Shown piece by piece: positions 1 through 6,006 of a DNA stretch of 6,657 nucleotides (the stretch's first letter is position 1; each line of letters begins with the position of its first letter). The notes under the pieces are model-generated. The model was not told the DNA's origin. It did not search any database and saw only the letters and a program-made list of their open reading frames with translations. This DNA is from Rhodospirillales bacterium (GTDB taxonomy: Bacteria; Pseudomonadota; Alphaproteobacteria; SMXQ01): contig JAHEKA010000129.1 in the NCBI GenBank assembly GCA_024638585.1, forward strand, positions 1 to 6,657, given 5' to 3'. A program made the position numbers and the translations under genes.

Positions 1-558
1 AATTCGCGGGGCAAGGGCTCCCTGACCGTGTCCTTCGTGCTGGCCGACGGAACCCAGCACGCGCACACCTCGGAGATTCCCAAGGGCCGCTACAAGAAAG
101 CCCACCGCCATGCGGCGGGCACCCATGTGCACGCGGTCACCGGAGAGGGCTACAGCCTGCTGTGGTACGAGGGCGATTCGGAGTTTACCGAGATCCCCTG
201 GCGCCACGGTATCATGTACACGCCGCCCTTCTGGATGTTCCACCAGCACTTCAATACCGGGCCCTCGCCGGCGCGCTATCTTGCCTGCAGCCTGGGCAGC
301 CGGCGTTACCCGTTCATCTCGCTGAGGCGTAAGAGCGCCGAGGGCGGCGGCGCCACGTCGATCCAGGAAGGCGGGCGCCAGATCGAATACGAGGATCAGG
401 ACCCGCGCATCCACCGCAAGTGGCTGGAGGCCATCAAGGAGAACGGCGTGCCGTCGGAAATGGGCGACGTGTTCGACGAGGATGCGATCATGGGGCTCGA
501 TCCCAGCACGCTGACCGGCGTGATCCAGCAGCCGCGCTCGATCGGTCCGGCGATCTAG
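1..558 (+). CDS. Cupin-domain protein, 3' part (5' end outside window)
   Basis: The reading frame is open from the first base to the TAG at 556-558, so the 185 visible residues are the C-terminal part of a longer protein. A GTG at 28 is the first in-frame start-type codon, but it has no ribosome binding site and the frame continues upstream, so I treat the gene as partial. The visible part carries a cupin barrel. A histidine cluster at nt 103-132 (HRHAAGTHVH) is followed by GEGYSLLWYEG, matching the metal-binding first cupin motif. A second motif at about nt 226-270 (PPFWMFHQHFNTG) supplies another histidine and the N/G turn. The protein resembles the gentisate-dioxygenase-like cupins that occur in catabolic loci. 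Those enzymes oxidise or isomerise small carboxylates using a bound divalent metal, but function here is not assignable. The acidic tail after about nt 400 lies outside the barrel. Its position upstream of a carboxylate transporter suggests a role in the same pathway. The family call is firm; any specific activity is a guess. Confidence 0.85.
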   Translation, partial: NSRGKGSLTVSFVLADGTQHAHTSEIPKGRYKKAHRHAAGTHVHAVTGEGYSLLWYEGDSEFTEIPWRHGIMYTPPFWMFHQHFNTGPSPARYLACSLGSRRYPFISLRRKSAEGGGATSIQEGGRQIEYEDQDPRIHRKWLEAIKENGVPSEMGDVFDEDAIMGLDPSTLTGVIQQPRSIGPAI

Positions 559-586
559 CCCATTTGCCCCACGGCGCCGGGCGCGA

Positions 587-615
587 TTTACCCGTCCTTC
601 GTTTCCGTCTATAGT
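587..615 (+). promoter_or_regulatory. Candidate sigma70-type promoter for the transporter operon
   Basis: TTTACC at 587-592 (four of six matches to the -35 consensus) is followed, after a 17-base gap, by TATAGT at 610-615 (five of six matches to the -10 consensus). Transcription would start near 622, giving a leader of about 66 bases before the receptor gene. The site lies in the only sizeable gap between the cupin gene and the receptor gene. It is judged by eye only. Confidence 0.5.
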
Positions 616-632
616 GCGTAATAAGGGCATGC

Positions 633-642
633 GTCATATGAC
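633..642. promoter_or_regulatory. Palindrome GTCATATGAC, candidate operator
   Basis: This is a perfect 10-base palindrome about 11 bases after the predicted transcription start. A repressor bound here would block early elongation. Short palindromes with GT...AC ends are common binding sites of GntR-family repressors, which often control organic-acid catabolism genes. No regulator gene is present in the window, so the assignment is inferred from position and symmetry alone. A second palindrome, GCATGC, abuts it at 627-632. Confidence 0.35.
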
Positions 643-687
643 CGTGGCGCCTGGCTACAGCAATCTTGAACGGTCAGGGAGGTACGA

Positions 688-1797
688 ATGCGAACACAGT
701 CCCATACTTTGCGATTTGCGTTCGCCACGGCGGTGGCGTTCGGCACGGCGGTGGCCGCTTCCCCGGCTTCAGCTGAAGTTTCCTACAAGGGCAAGCGGGT
801 CCAGTTGATCGTCGCATCCGGCGCTGGCGGCGGCACTGACCGCATCGGTCGTCTGGTAGCCCAATACATGGAGAAGTATCTGCCTGGAAAACCCACCATT
901 GTGGTCAAAAACATGGGGTCTGGCGGGGGCAAGATCCGTGCCGCGAATTACCTGATGAACAAGGTCAAGCCCGATGGGCTAACCTTCATGCAGAGCGATA
1001 ACACAGTGATCCAGCCTGGAACGCTGCGGCGCCGTTCCGCGCGGTACGATCCGCGGAAGTTCCATTTTATCGGCTCGCTCAACCGCGGCGGCAGCATATT
1101 GTTCATCCGCAAGGATGCCGTCAAGCGACTCAAGGACAAGTCCGCCAAGCCGGTTATCGTCGCCGCCATTTCCGGTACACGCAGCTGGCAAGCGATGCCC
1201 ATGTGGGGTGCCGAGTTCTTTGGCTGGAACGTGCGCTGGATACCCGGATATCGTGGCTCTGGTTCGATGAATAAGGCGATCCGCCAGGGTGAGATCGACG
1301 TCTTCGCCACCAACAACGCCTACATCATTGATGAGTTGGTGAAGGATGGCGTTGTCGAATTGCTGGTTCAGGACGGTCAGCAGATGGGCGGCAAAGTGGT
1401 GCGACGCCCGACCTACAAGAGCGTGCCCACCCTGACCGAGATGCTGAACAAGAAGGGGATCCCGAAGATTTCTTGGCAGGGCTATCGCCAGATGGCGGGG
1501 CCTTCGGCGGTCGACAAGTGGATGGGGATGGCCCCGGGAACGCCCAAAGCCCATGTGGAGGCCTACCGTAAGGCCTACAAGGCCTCGGTCAATGATCCGG
1601 CGTTCCTCAAGGTCGCGCGCAAGCAATTCAGCAAGGAAATCTTCCACATTCCGGGTAGCGAAGTTGCCGCAATGGTGAATGAGATTCACAACGCACCGCC
1701 GGAAGCGATCGATTATGCCGAAGGGCTGAAGAAGAAATACGGCTTGGCGGCGTTCAAGAAAAAGAAGAAGAAAAAGAAGAAGAAGAAAGACAGCTAG
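688..1797 (+). CDS. tctC: TTT-family periplasmic solute-binding receptor (TctC/Bug-like) with polylysine tail
   Basis: This is the extracytoplasmic receptor of a tripartite tricarboxylate transporter: it would bind a carboxylate in the periplasm and hand it to the TctA/TctB membrane part. ATG 688 is preceded by GGGAGGT at 677-683. Residues 1-29 form a Sec signal peptide with a likely cut after ASPASA. Family marks follow: KGKRVQLIV and the phosphate-loop-like AGGGTD (residues 46-51, where family members usually have PGGxxD), a YRGSGS loop (188-193) followed by AIRQGEIDV, and VPTLTE (246-251). At 369 residues it is longer than the typical 320-330 of Bug proteins. The sequence is divergent, so the ligand cannot be predicted. 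The C-terminus is odd: residues 357-367 are eleven consecutive lysines, then Asp-Ser and stop. A strong terminator follows 24 bases later, before the permease gene. Family assignment is confident; the tct symbol denotes the family, not a proven tricarboxylate substrate. Confidence 0.88.
   Translation: MRTQSHTLRFAFATAVAFGTAVAASPASAEVSYKGKRVQLIVASGAGGGTDRIGRLVAQYMEKYLPGKPTIVVKNMGSGGGKIRAANYLMNKVKPDGLTFMQSDNTVIQPGTLRRRSARYDPRKFHFIGSLNRGGSILFIRKDAVKRLKDKSAKPVIVAAISGTRSWQAMPMWGAEFFGWNVRWIPGYRGSGSMNKAIRQGEIDVFATNNAYIIDELVKDGVVELLVQDGQQMGGKVVRRPTYKSVPTLTEMLNKKGIPKISWQGYRQMAGPSAVDKWMGMAPGTPKAHVEAYRKAYKASVNDPAFLKVARKQFSKEIFHIPGSEVAAMVNEIHNAPPEAIDYAEGLKKKYGLAAFKKKKKKKKKKKDS
1756..1790 (+). repeat. Purine-only AAG/AAA tract coding for eleven lysines
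   Basis: Thirty-five bases contain no pyrimidine on the plus strand and consist of AAG and AAA codons. This is a sharp break from the surrounding GC-rich sequence. It lies at the very end of the receptor gene. Such a tract can change length by replication slippage in units of three without breaking the frame. Confidence 0.85.
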
Positions 1798-1820
1798 GCA
1801 AGGGTCGAAATTCCAAAAAT

Positions 1821-1854
1821 AAGGCCGGCGGGCCGCCCGGTTCGCCGGCCTTTT
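1821..1854 (+). terminator. Intrinsic terminator/attenuator between receptor and permease genes
   Basis: AAGGCCGGCG (1821-1830) and CGCCGGCCTT (1843-1852) form a perfect 10-bp stem with a 12-base loop. The T-run at 1851-1854 follows, and an A-rich stretch precedes the stem. It starts 23 bases after the receptor stop codon and ends 13 bases before the permease ATG. Partial read-through would give more receptor than permease mRNA, a common arrangement in binding-protein-dependent transporters. The T-run is short, so incomplete termination is likely (inference). Confidence 0.75.
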
Positions 1855-1867
1855 GCCTGAGAAATCG

Positions 1868-3865
1868 ATGTTTGACGCCCTGAACACGGCTGTAGGAGAG
1901 ATCCTTCAGCCCTGGCCTCTATTCCTGATGCTTATCGGCATCTTGGGAAGCTCGTTCTTTGCCGCCCTGCCCGGCATTGGCGTCCTGCTTTTGATCACCA
2001 TCGTGATGCCCTATGCGATTACGCTGGACCCCTATCCGGCGATCGCGCTTATGCTCGGCATCGGCGCGGTGTCGAACACCGCCAACACCTTCCCCTCGGT
2101 TCTGATTTCGGTGCCGGGCAGCGCCGGGTCCCAGGCGACCATCGTCGATGGTTTTCCGATGGCCCAGAAGGGCGAGGCGAAGCGCGCCTTCGGCGCCGCC
2201 TTCATCGCCTCACCGGTCGGCGGAATCTTCGGTGCCATCGTCCTGTTTGCGAGCCTGCCGATCCTCCGCCCGCTGGTCTTGGCATTCCGCTCACCGGAAT
2301 TTCTGATGCTTGTGATCTGGGGGCTATCCGCGGTCGGCGTGTTGGCGGGCAGGGCGCCGATCAAGGGTTTGATCGCGGCGATCGTAGGCGTGCTCATCTC
2401 CACCGTCGGCATGGACAACAAGACCGGCATCGAACGCTTTGCTTTCGGCGGCGAATACCTGGTCGACGGCATCAGCCTGATCCTGGTGGGCCTTGGGATT
2501 TTTGCCGTGCCCGAGATGATCGCGTTGGCGGTGCGCCGCTCTTCCATTGCTGAGACCGAGGGGCTGGGTTCGGGCTTGGTCCAAGGCATGAAGGATGTAT
2601 TCATCCATTGGTGGTTGGTGATCCGCTGCTCCGTGATCGGCGTCTGGGTCGGCGTGCTGCCGGGGCTGGGTGGTTCCGTGGCCGACTGGTTCGCTTATGC
2701 CCACGCGGTGCAGACCGAGAAGAACCCCGAAAAATTCGGCACCGGCGACGTGCGGGGGGTGATCGCGCCGGAATCGTCCAACAATGCCAAGGAGGGCGGG
2801 GCGCTGATCCCAACCATCGCCTTCGGCATCCCCGGTTCGACTTCCTTCGCGCTGATGCTGGTGGTCTTCATCTCGGTCGGCATCACCCCGGGCTCGGCCA
2901 TGTTGACCGATCAACTGCCCTACACCATGGCCATGATCGTGGTGCTGGTTGTCTCCAACATCTTCGCCGCCGGCCTCGCCATCGGCGCAGCTAGCCAGTT
3001 CGCCAAGCTCAGCCTGATGCCGTTCTACGTCATCGTGCCGATGACCCTGATCCTCTGCGTCTCCGCAGCCTACGCCGCCCATTTCGTGTGGTGGGACATC
3101 CTGACATTCCTGGGTTTCTCGGTGCTCGGCTATTTCATGAAATTGTTCGATTGGCCGCGTCCGCCGCTGCTGGTGGCGGTGGTGCTGGGCGGACAGCTTG
3201 AGGGGTATCTGTGGCTGTCCAACGCGCGCTATGGCTGGAGTTGGCTAATTGAGCCGGGGGTTCTCGCCATTATGGCGCTGGTCATCCTGACACTGGTGAT
3301 GCCCATCGTCCGCCGCCTTCGTCGTGGCGAGCCGGCCGGCGGGGAGCCCATCGTGGTCTTGTCCCGGTGGCACCGGCTCGGCGACATCGTCTTCCTGCTC
3401 GGCGTCATGGCGGTGCTGGTGGCCGCGGCCGATATCGGCACGGAATGGGTTCTGCGCGCTTCCCTCGTGATTTACTGCCTTGCCGGTCTGGGTGTCGTAC
3501 TGGGGATCGCGCAGATTGGCTTCCATCTTCGTGTCCTCCGTGCCTCGGCAGGGAAGGAGCCTCCGATCGACCTCGAAAAGGCGACGATGGCGGCGTGGCG
3601 GACGGCACAAAGCTTCCTGTGGCTGATCGGCCTCGCCGCCGGAGTGTGGCTGTTCGGCTTCCATGCCACTGTTGCGGCTTTCTCGGTCCTGTTCATCCGA
3701 GTCTATGGCGGGCCCTGGCGCTCGGCGCTGATTATCGCCGGTCTCGCAATGGGGTTCGTGATTGCGGTGTTCGATTGGTTGCTGGAAGTCTTCTGGCCGA
3801 CACCCCTGTTGTTCGAACTGCTTGGTCTCGACTGGCTGTTCGAATGGTTCGTCAACCTCTATTAG
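1868..3865 (+). CDS. tctA: TTT-family permease, TctA fused in frame to a TctB-like domain
   Basis: This is the inner-membrane transporter working with the receptor encoded upstream. Residues 1 to about 490 are TctA, recognised by its two internal-repeat signatures. The first half has LPGIG (34-38), VPG (82-84) and DGFPMAQKGEA (from 94). The second half has LPGLG (264-268) and ESSNNAKEGG (302-311), followed by IPGSTS. Many hydrophobic segments cover this part. TctA proteins normally end near 500 residues, but this one runs to 665. After a basic linker (RRLRRGEPAGGEP), residues from about 500 begin RWHRLGDIVFLLG and contain about four hydrophobic segments and an amphipathic loop. This matches the size, topology and position expected for the small TctB subunit. 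No separate tctB gene is present. I chose ATG 1868 (MFDALN); an in-frame TTG at 1853 lies in the terminator T-run and is unlikely. The Shine-Dalgarno is weak (GAG at 1859-1861), suggesting low translation. TctA identity is certain; the TctB call rests on size and topology. Confidence 0.93.
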   Translation: MFDALNTAVGEILQPWPLFLMLIGILGSSFFAALPGIGVLLLITIVMPYAITLDPYPAIALMLGIGAVSNTANTFPSVLISVPGSAGSQATIVDGFPMAQKGEAKRAFGAAFIASPVGGIFGAIVLFASLPILRPLVLAFRSPEFLMLVIWGLSAVGVLAGRAPIKGLIAAIVGVLISTVGMDNKTGIERFAFGGEYLVDGISLILVGLGIFAVPEMIALAVRRSSIAETEGLGSGLVQGMKDVFIHWWLVIRCSVIGVWVGVLPGLGGSVADWFAYAHAVQTEKNPEKFGTGDVRGVIAPESSNNAKEGGALIPTIAFGIPGSTSFALMLVVFISVGITPGSAMLTDQLPYTMAMIVVLVVSNIFAAGLAIGAASQFAKLSLMPFYVIVPMTLILCVSAAYAAHFVWWDILTFLGFSVLGYFMKLFDWPRPPLLVAVVLGGQLEGYLWLSNARYGWSWLIEPGVLAIMALVILTLVMPIVRRLRRGEPAGGEPIVVLSRWHRLGDIVFLLGVMAVLVAAADIGTEWVLRASLVIYCLAGLGVVLGIAQIGFHLRVLRASAGKEPPIDLEKATMAAWRTAQSFLWLIGLAAGVWLFGFHATVAAFSVLFIRVYGGPWRSALIIAGLAMGFVIAVFDWLLEVFWPTPLLFELLGLDWLFEWFVNLY

Positions 3866-4005
3866 GCGTCCCCGGTGGCCAAGGCGGCTATCGGTGCTGC
3901 CTGTCGCGGCCCTAGCCGCGCTTGACGCCTCGGCCCAGGCGCGGAACACTGCGGTTCCGCCAACAAAAAGAAGACCAACGGCATCCGATTGGGGGAGGAC
4001 GAGAC
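3866..4005 (+). other. Intergenic spacer with inverted repeats between permease and aldolase-family genes
   Basis: No credible gene is seen in these 140 bases. They hold CGCGGC-CCTA-GCCGCG (3905-3920), a 6-bp stem with a 4-base loop, and GCGGAAC-ACTGCG-GTTCCGC (3941-3960), a 7-bp stem with a 6-base loop. A longer-range pair, AGGCGTC (3864-3870) with GACGCCT (3924-3930), could enclose the first hairpin. None is followed by a T-run, so they are not ordinary intrinsic terminators. They may stabilise or process the transcript. TTGACG at 3922-3927 resembles a -35 box but has only a poor -10 partner (AACACT at 3945-3950). Confidence 0.6.
3991..3999 (+). promoter_or_regulatory. Strong ribosome binding site deciding the aldolase-family start
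   Basis: GGGGGAGGA lies six bases before ATG 4006. It settles the start against an in-frame TTG at 3922, which would add 28 basic, low-complexity residues absent from the family. Confidence 0.8.
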
Positions 4006-4785
4006 ATGAGCTCCGATATTCTGGAAAGGAACGGCACGGCGCGCGAGGACGTCAGCGCAGCCGAATGGCAGGCCCGGGTCGAAACCGCTGCCGCCTGCCG
4101 GATCGCCTATGGCCTTGGCTGGAACGACGGCGTTACCAACCACATTGTCGCGCGAATCCCCGACCAGCCCGACCGGTTCGTCATGAATCCCCAGGGCCTC
4201 GGCTTCGATGAGATGACCGCGTCCTGCATGGTGACCTGCGACGTTTCCGGGCGGGTGGTCTCGGATTCGGAATTGCTGCCGGGGCCCGCCGGGCTCAATT
4301 TCCACAGCGCGGTGCTGGGCGCCCGGCCCGAGATCAGCTGTTCCATGCACATCCATCCGACCGCCGGCGTGGTGGTCTCCGCCACCAAGGGCGGCCTGAT
4401 GATCCTCGATCAGCGCGGCTGCCTGCTGCACAACCAGGTCGCCTATCACGCGTTCGAGGGCTATGCCCGGGCCAAGGACGAGGCGCCCCGAATCATCGCC
4501 GAGCTCGGCGACAAGCACACCATGATCATGAAGAACCATGGGCTCCTCGCCGTGGGACGCACCGTGGGCGAGGCGTTCTATTTCATGGACCGGCTGATCT
4601 TCGCCTGCGAACTGCAGGAACGCGTCATGGCGATGGGCACGGAGATCGAGGTGGTCCCCGAAGAGGTGATCGCCGTCGCCAATCGCCAATCTGCGGAGCG
4701 CTATAAGGACAAGCCTTATGGCACCAATGATTGGAACCTGTTGTGCCGGCGGCTCGAGCGCGAGGATCCGTCGTTCATGGACTGA
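4006..4785 (+). CDS. Class II aldolase/adducin-family metalloenzyme (possible decarboxylase)
   Basis: This is a 259-residue cytoplasmic enzyme of the class II aldolase/adducin superfamily, whose members use a zinc or similar ion to stabilise an enediolate. The three metal histidines are visible: H115 and H117 in MHIHPTAG, and H178 in KNHGLL. NHIVAR (N45-H46) is the usual substrate-loop segment. In fuculose-phosphate aldolase the motif SSEWRFH supplies the catalytic Glu; here the matching stretch is PAGLNFH (about 94-100), with Gly where the Glu would be. The protein is therefore probably not a classical retro-aldolase. Some family members with this pattern are adducin-like proteins of unknown function, and the superfamily also contains decarboxylases, such as the 3,4-dihydroxyphthalate decarboxylases. 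It lies between a carboxylate transporter and an amidohydrolase on the same strand, which favours action on an imported carboxylic acid. Family call very confident; reaction uncertain. Confidence 0.93.
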   Translation: MSSDILERNGTAREDVSAAEWQARVETAAACRIAYGLGWNDGVTNHIVARIPDQPDRFVMNPQGLGFDEMTASCMVTCDVSGRVVSDSELLPGPAGLNFHSAVLGARPEISCSMHIHPTAGVVVSATKGGLMILDQRGCLLHNQVAYHAFEGYARAKDEAPRIIAELGDKHTMIMKNHGLLAVGRTVGEAFYFMDRLIFACELQERVMAMGTEIEVVPEEVIAVANRQSAERYKDKPYGTNDWNLLCRRLEREDPSFMD

Positions 4786-4880
4786 AGCCGCCGCATCCGG
4801 CACCGCCGGCGCCGAAGCCGCGGCAACCCTGCCGGGGCCGAAGATGACGGCAGACAGCATCCAAGGGAGGGAGGAACCCC
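4786..4880 (+). other. Short spacer between aldolase-family and amidohydrolase genes
   Basis: These 95 bases hold no gene. CTGCCG (4829-4834) can pair with CGGCAG (4848-4853) across a 13-base loop, with no T-run after it. GCCGAAG occurs twice (4811-4817 and 4837-4843). A purine-rich Shine-Dalgarno, GGGAGGGAGGA, at 4865-4875 serves the next gene. No convincing promoter is seen, so co-transcription with the gene upstream is likely. Confidence 0.6.
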
Positions 4881-5960
4881 ATGGCACTCACGATTGATCA
4901 GATGTCGTCGCGGACCATCGATGAAGATCTTTCAGACAAGATCTCCGGCATCCCGACCCTCCTGGTTTCGGCGGACGCCCATTTGGACGAGCCGGTCGAG
5001 CTCTGGAACGAGTTTTCCCAGGAGGTGCGCGGCCAGTTGCCCAAGCTCGGCCGTCCCCAGGAGGACCGTCCCCAGGGCGGGCTCAATCCCGAGATTCGCC
5101 TGGAACACATGGATCTGGATGGGGTGAGCGCCGATATCATTTACCCCACCGCGGCATTGCGCGCCTTCACCCTGCCCAAGGAGATTCAGCAACCCGCCTT
5201 CCGCATCTACAACGATTGGCTGGCGGATTACTGCAGAACCGCGCCCAATCGGCTGTTCGGGGTGCCGTGCCTATGCACCTACGACATCGATGCCGCGGTG
5301 GCGGAGATGCAGCGCTGCGCCGACTTGGGCCTCAAGGGCGGGCTCATATGGCAGGTGCCTGACCCGGCGCTGCCGCTCAATTCACGCCATTACGACAGGC
5401 TCTGGGCGGCGGCGTCGGAGCTCGACCGACCGATCAACGTCCACATCCTGAGCGGCTTTACCTATTTCAAGGACCGCGCCAAGTTGCAGGGCACAGAAAT
5501 CGTCCGCGGGGCCGTCAACACCCGCATGCACGAGGTCATGACCACGGTCTTCGACTTGATCTGGTACGGCGCTTTCGACCGCCATCCCAAGCTGAAGATC
5601 GAGCTGGTGGAGTGTGAGATCGGCTGGATGCCGTTCATGATCCAGCAGATGGACTACTACTACAATCGCTTCTCTACCAGGGGCCAGTCGCAGACCCAGA
5701 AGTTCGAAATCTCCCGCCTGCCCAGCGAGATCTTCCATGAACATTTCTATGCGACCTTCATGGACGATGCCGTGGGCGCCCAAATGTTGAAGGTGTGGGG
5801 TCAGAAGAACTGCATGTGGTCGAGCGATTATCCCCACGCCAACATGACCTGGCCGCATTCGCGTGCCTTCGTGGCCAAGCAGATCGGCGATCTCGATACC
5901 GAGACCCAAAAGCGACTGACCAGCCAGAACGTCATCGACCTCTACGATCTGGAGCTTTGA
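4881..5960 (+). CDS. Amidohydrolase-2 family (ACMSD-like) metal-dependent hydrolase or decarboxylase
   Basis: This is a 359-residue cytoplasmic TIM-barrel enzyme of the amidohydrolase superfamily, subgroup related to aminocarboxymuconate-semialdehyde decarboxylase (ACMSD), gamma-resorcylate decarboxylase and LigJ-type enzymes. The metal-site motifs are in order: SADAHLDEP near the N-terminus (D32, H34, E37), H188 in NVHILSG after strand five, H235 and E244 in RHPKLKIELVECEIGW, and D316 in SSDYPH near the C-terminus. The first metal ligand is in a D-A-H motif rather than the H-x-H of ACMSD, as in many uncharacterised members. ATG 4881 has an excellent Shine-Dalgarno five bases upstream. The subgroup catalyses non-oxidative decarboxylation or hydrolysis of carboxylated aromatic or muconate-type compounds. 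Together with the transporter and class II aldolase-like gene it suggests a pathway for an imported organic acid. A five-codon near-duplication (RPQED, RPQGG) lies at residues 58-67. Family call very confident; substrate unknown. Confidence 0.93.
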   Translation: MALTIDQMSSRTIDEDLSDKISGIPTLLVSADAHLDEPVELWNEFSQEVRGQLPKLGRPQEDRPQGGLNPEIRLEHMDLDGVSADIIYPTAALRAFTLPKEIQQPAFRIYNDWLADYCRTAPNRLFGVPCLCTYDIDAAVAEMQRCADLGLKGGLIWQVPDPALPLNSRHYDRLWAAASELDRPINVHILSGFTYFKDRAKLQGTEIVRGAVNTRMHEVMTTVFDLIWYGAFDRHPKLKIELVECEIGWMPFMIQQMDYYYNRFSTRGQSQTQKFEISRLPSEIFHEHFYATFMDDAVGAQMLKVWGQKNCMWSSDYPHANMTWPHSRAFVAKQIGDLDTETQKRLTSQNVIDLYDLEL

Positions 5961-5979
5961 GGTCGGTACCGGGGCGGGG

Positions 5980-5998
5980 ACTGCCCGGAACGGGCGGT
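5980..5998. terminator. Hairpin between convergent genes, possible weak terminator
   Basis: GCCCG (5983-5987) and CGGGC (5991-5995) pair around a GAA loop. The stem extends to about eight pairs (5980-5998) if one G-T wobble is allowed. It sits in the 46-base gap between two converging genes, where a terminator for both is expected. No T-run follows on either strand, so termination is unproven. Confidence 0.35.
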
Positions 5999-6006
5999 GG
6001 CAAGCC

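Noticed and set aside
614..808. Possible small ORF overlapping the receptor start
   Set aside because: It has no good ribosome binding site and runs out of frame through the receptor signal peptide with arginine-rich, motif-free sequence.
979..1887. Long minus-strand open frame opposite the receptor gene
   Set aside because: It lies antisense to a gene with a signal peptide and family motifs. Its translation is low-complexity, has a leucine/phenylalanine run mirroring the lysine codons, and shows no recognisable domain.
2324..3082. 252-residue minus-strand open frame opposite the permease
   Set aside because: The His/Asp-rich composition is an antisense shadow of hydrophobic TctA codons, with no motif or ribosome binding site.
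3922..3950. Internal promoter before the aldolase-family gene
   Set aside because: TTGACG is a good -35 but the best -10 at proper spacing matches only three of six positions, so it is mentioned only within the spacer entry.
3922..4005. Longer N-terminus for the aldolase-family protein from a TTG start
   Set aside because: The strong Shine-Dalgarno before ATG 4006 and the basic, non-family character of the added residues argue against it.
3862..4887. 341-residue minus-strand open frame opposite the aldolase-family gene
   Set aside because: It is rich in His, Ala, Gly and Asp, as expected from the complement of a GC-rich gene. It shows no domain and spans two intergenic regions.
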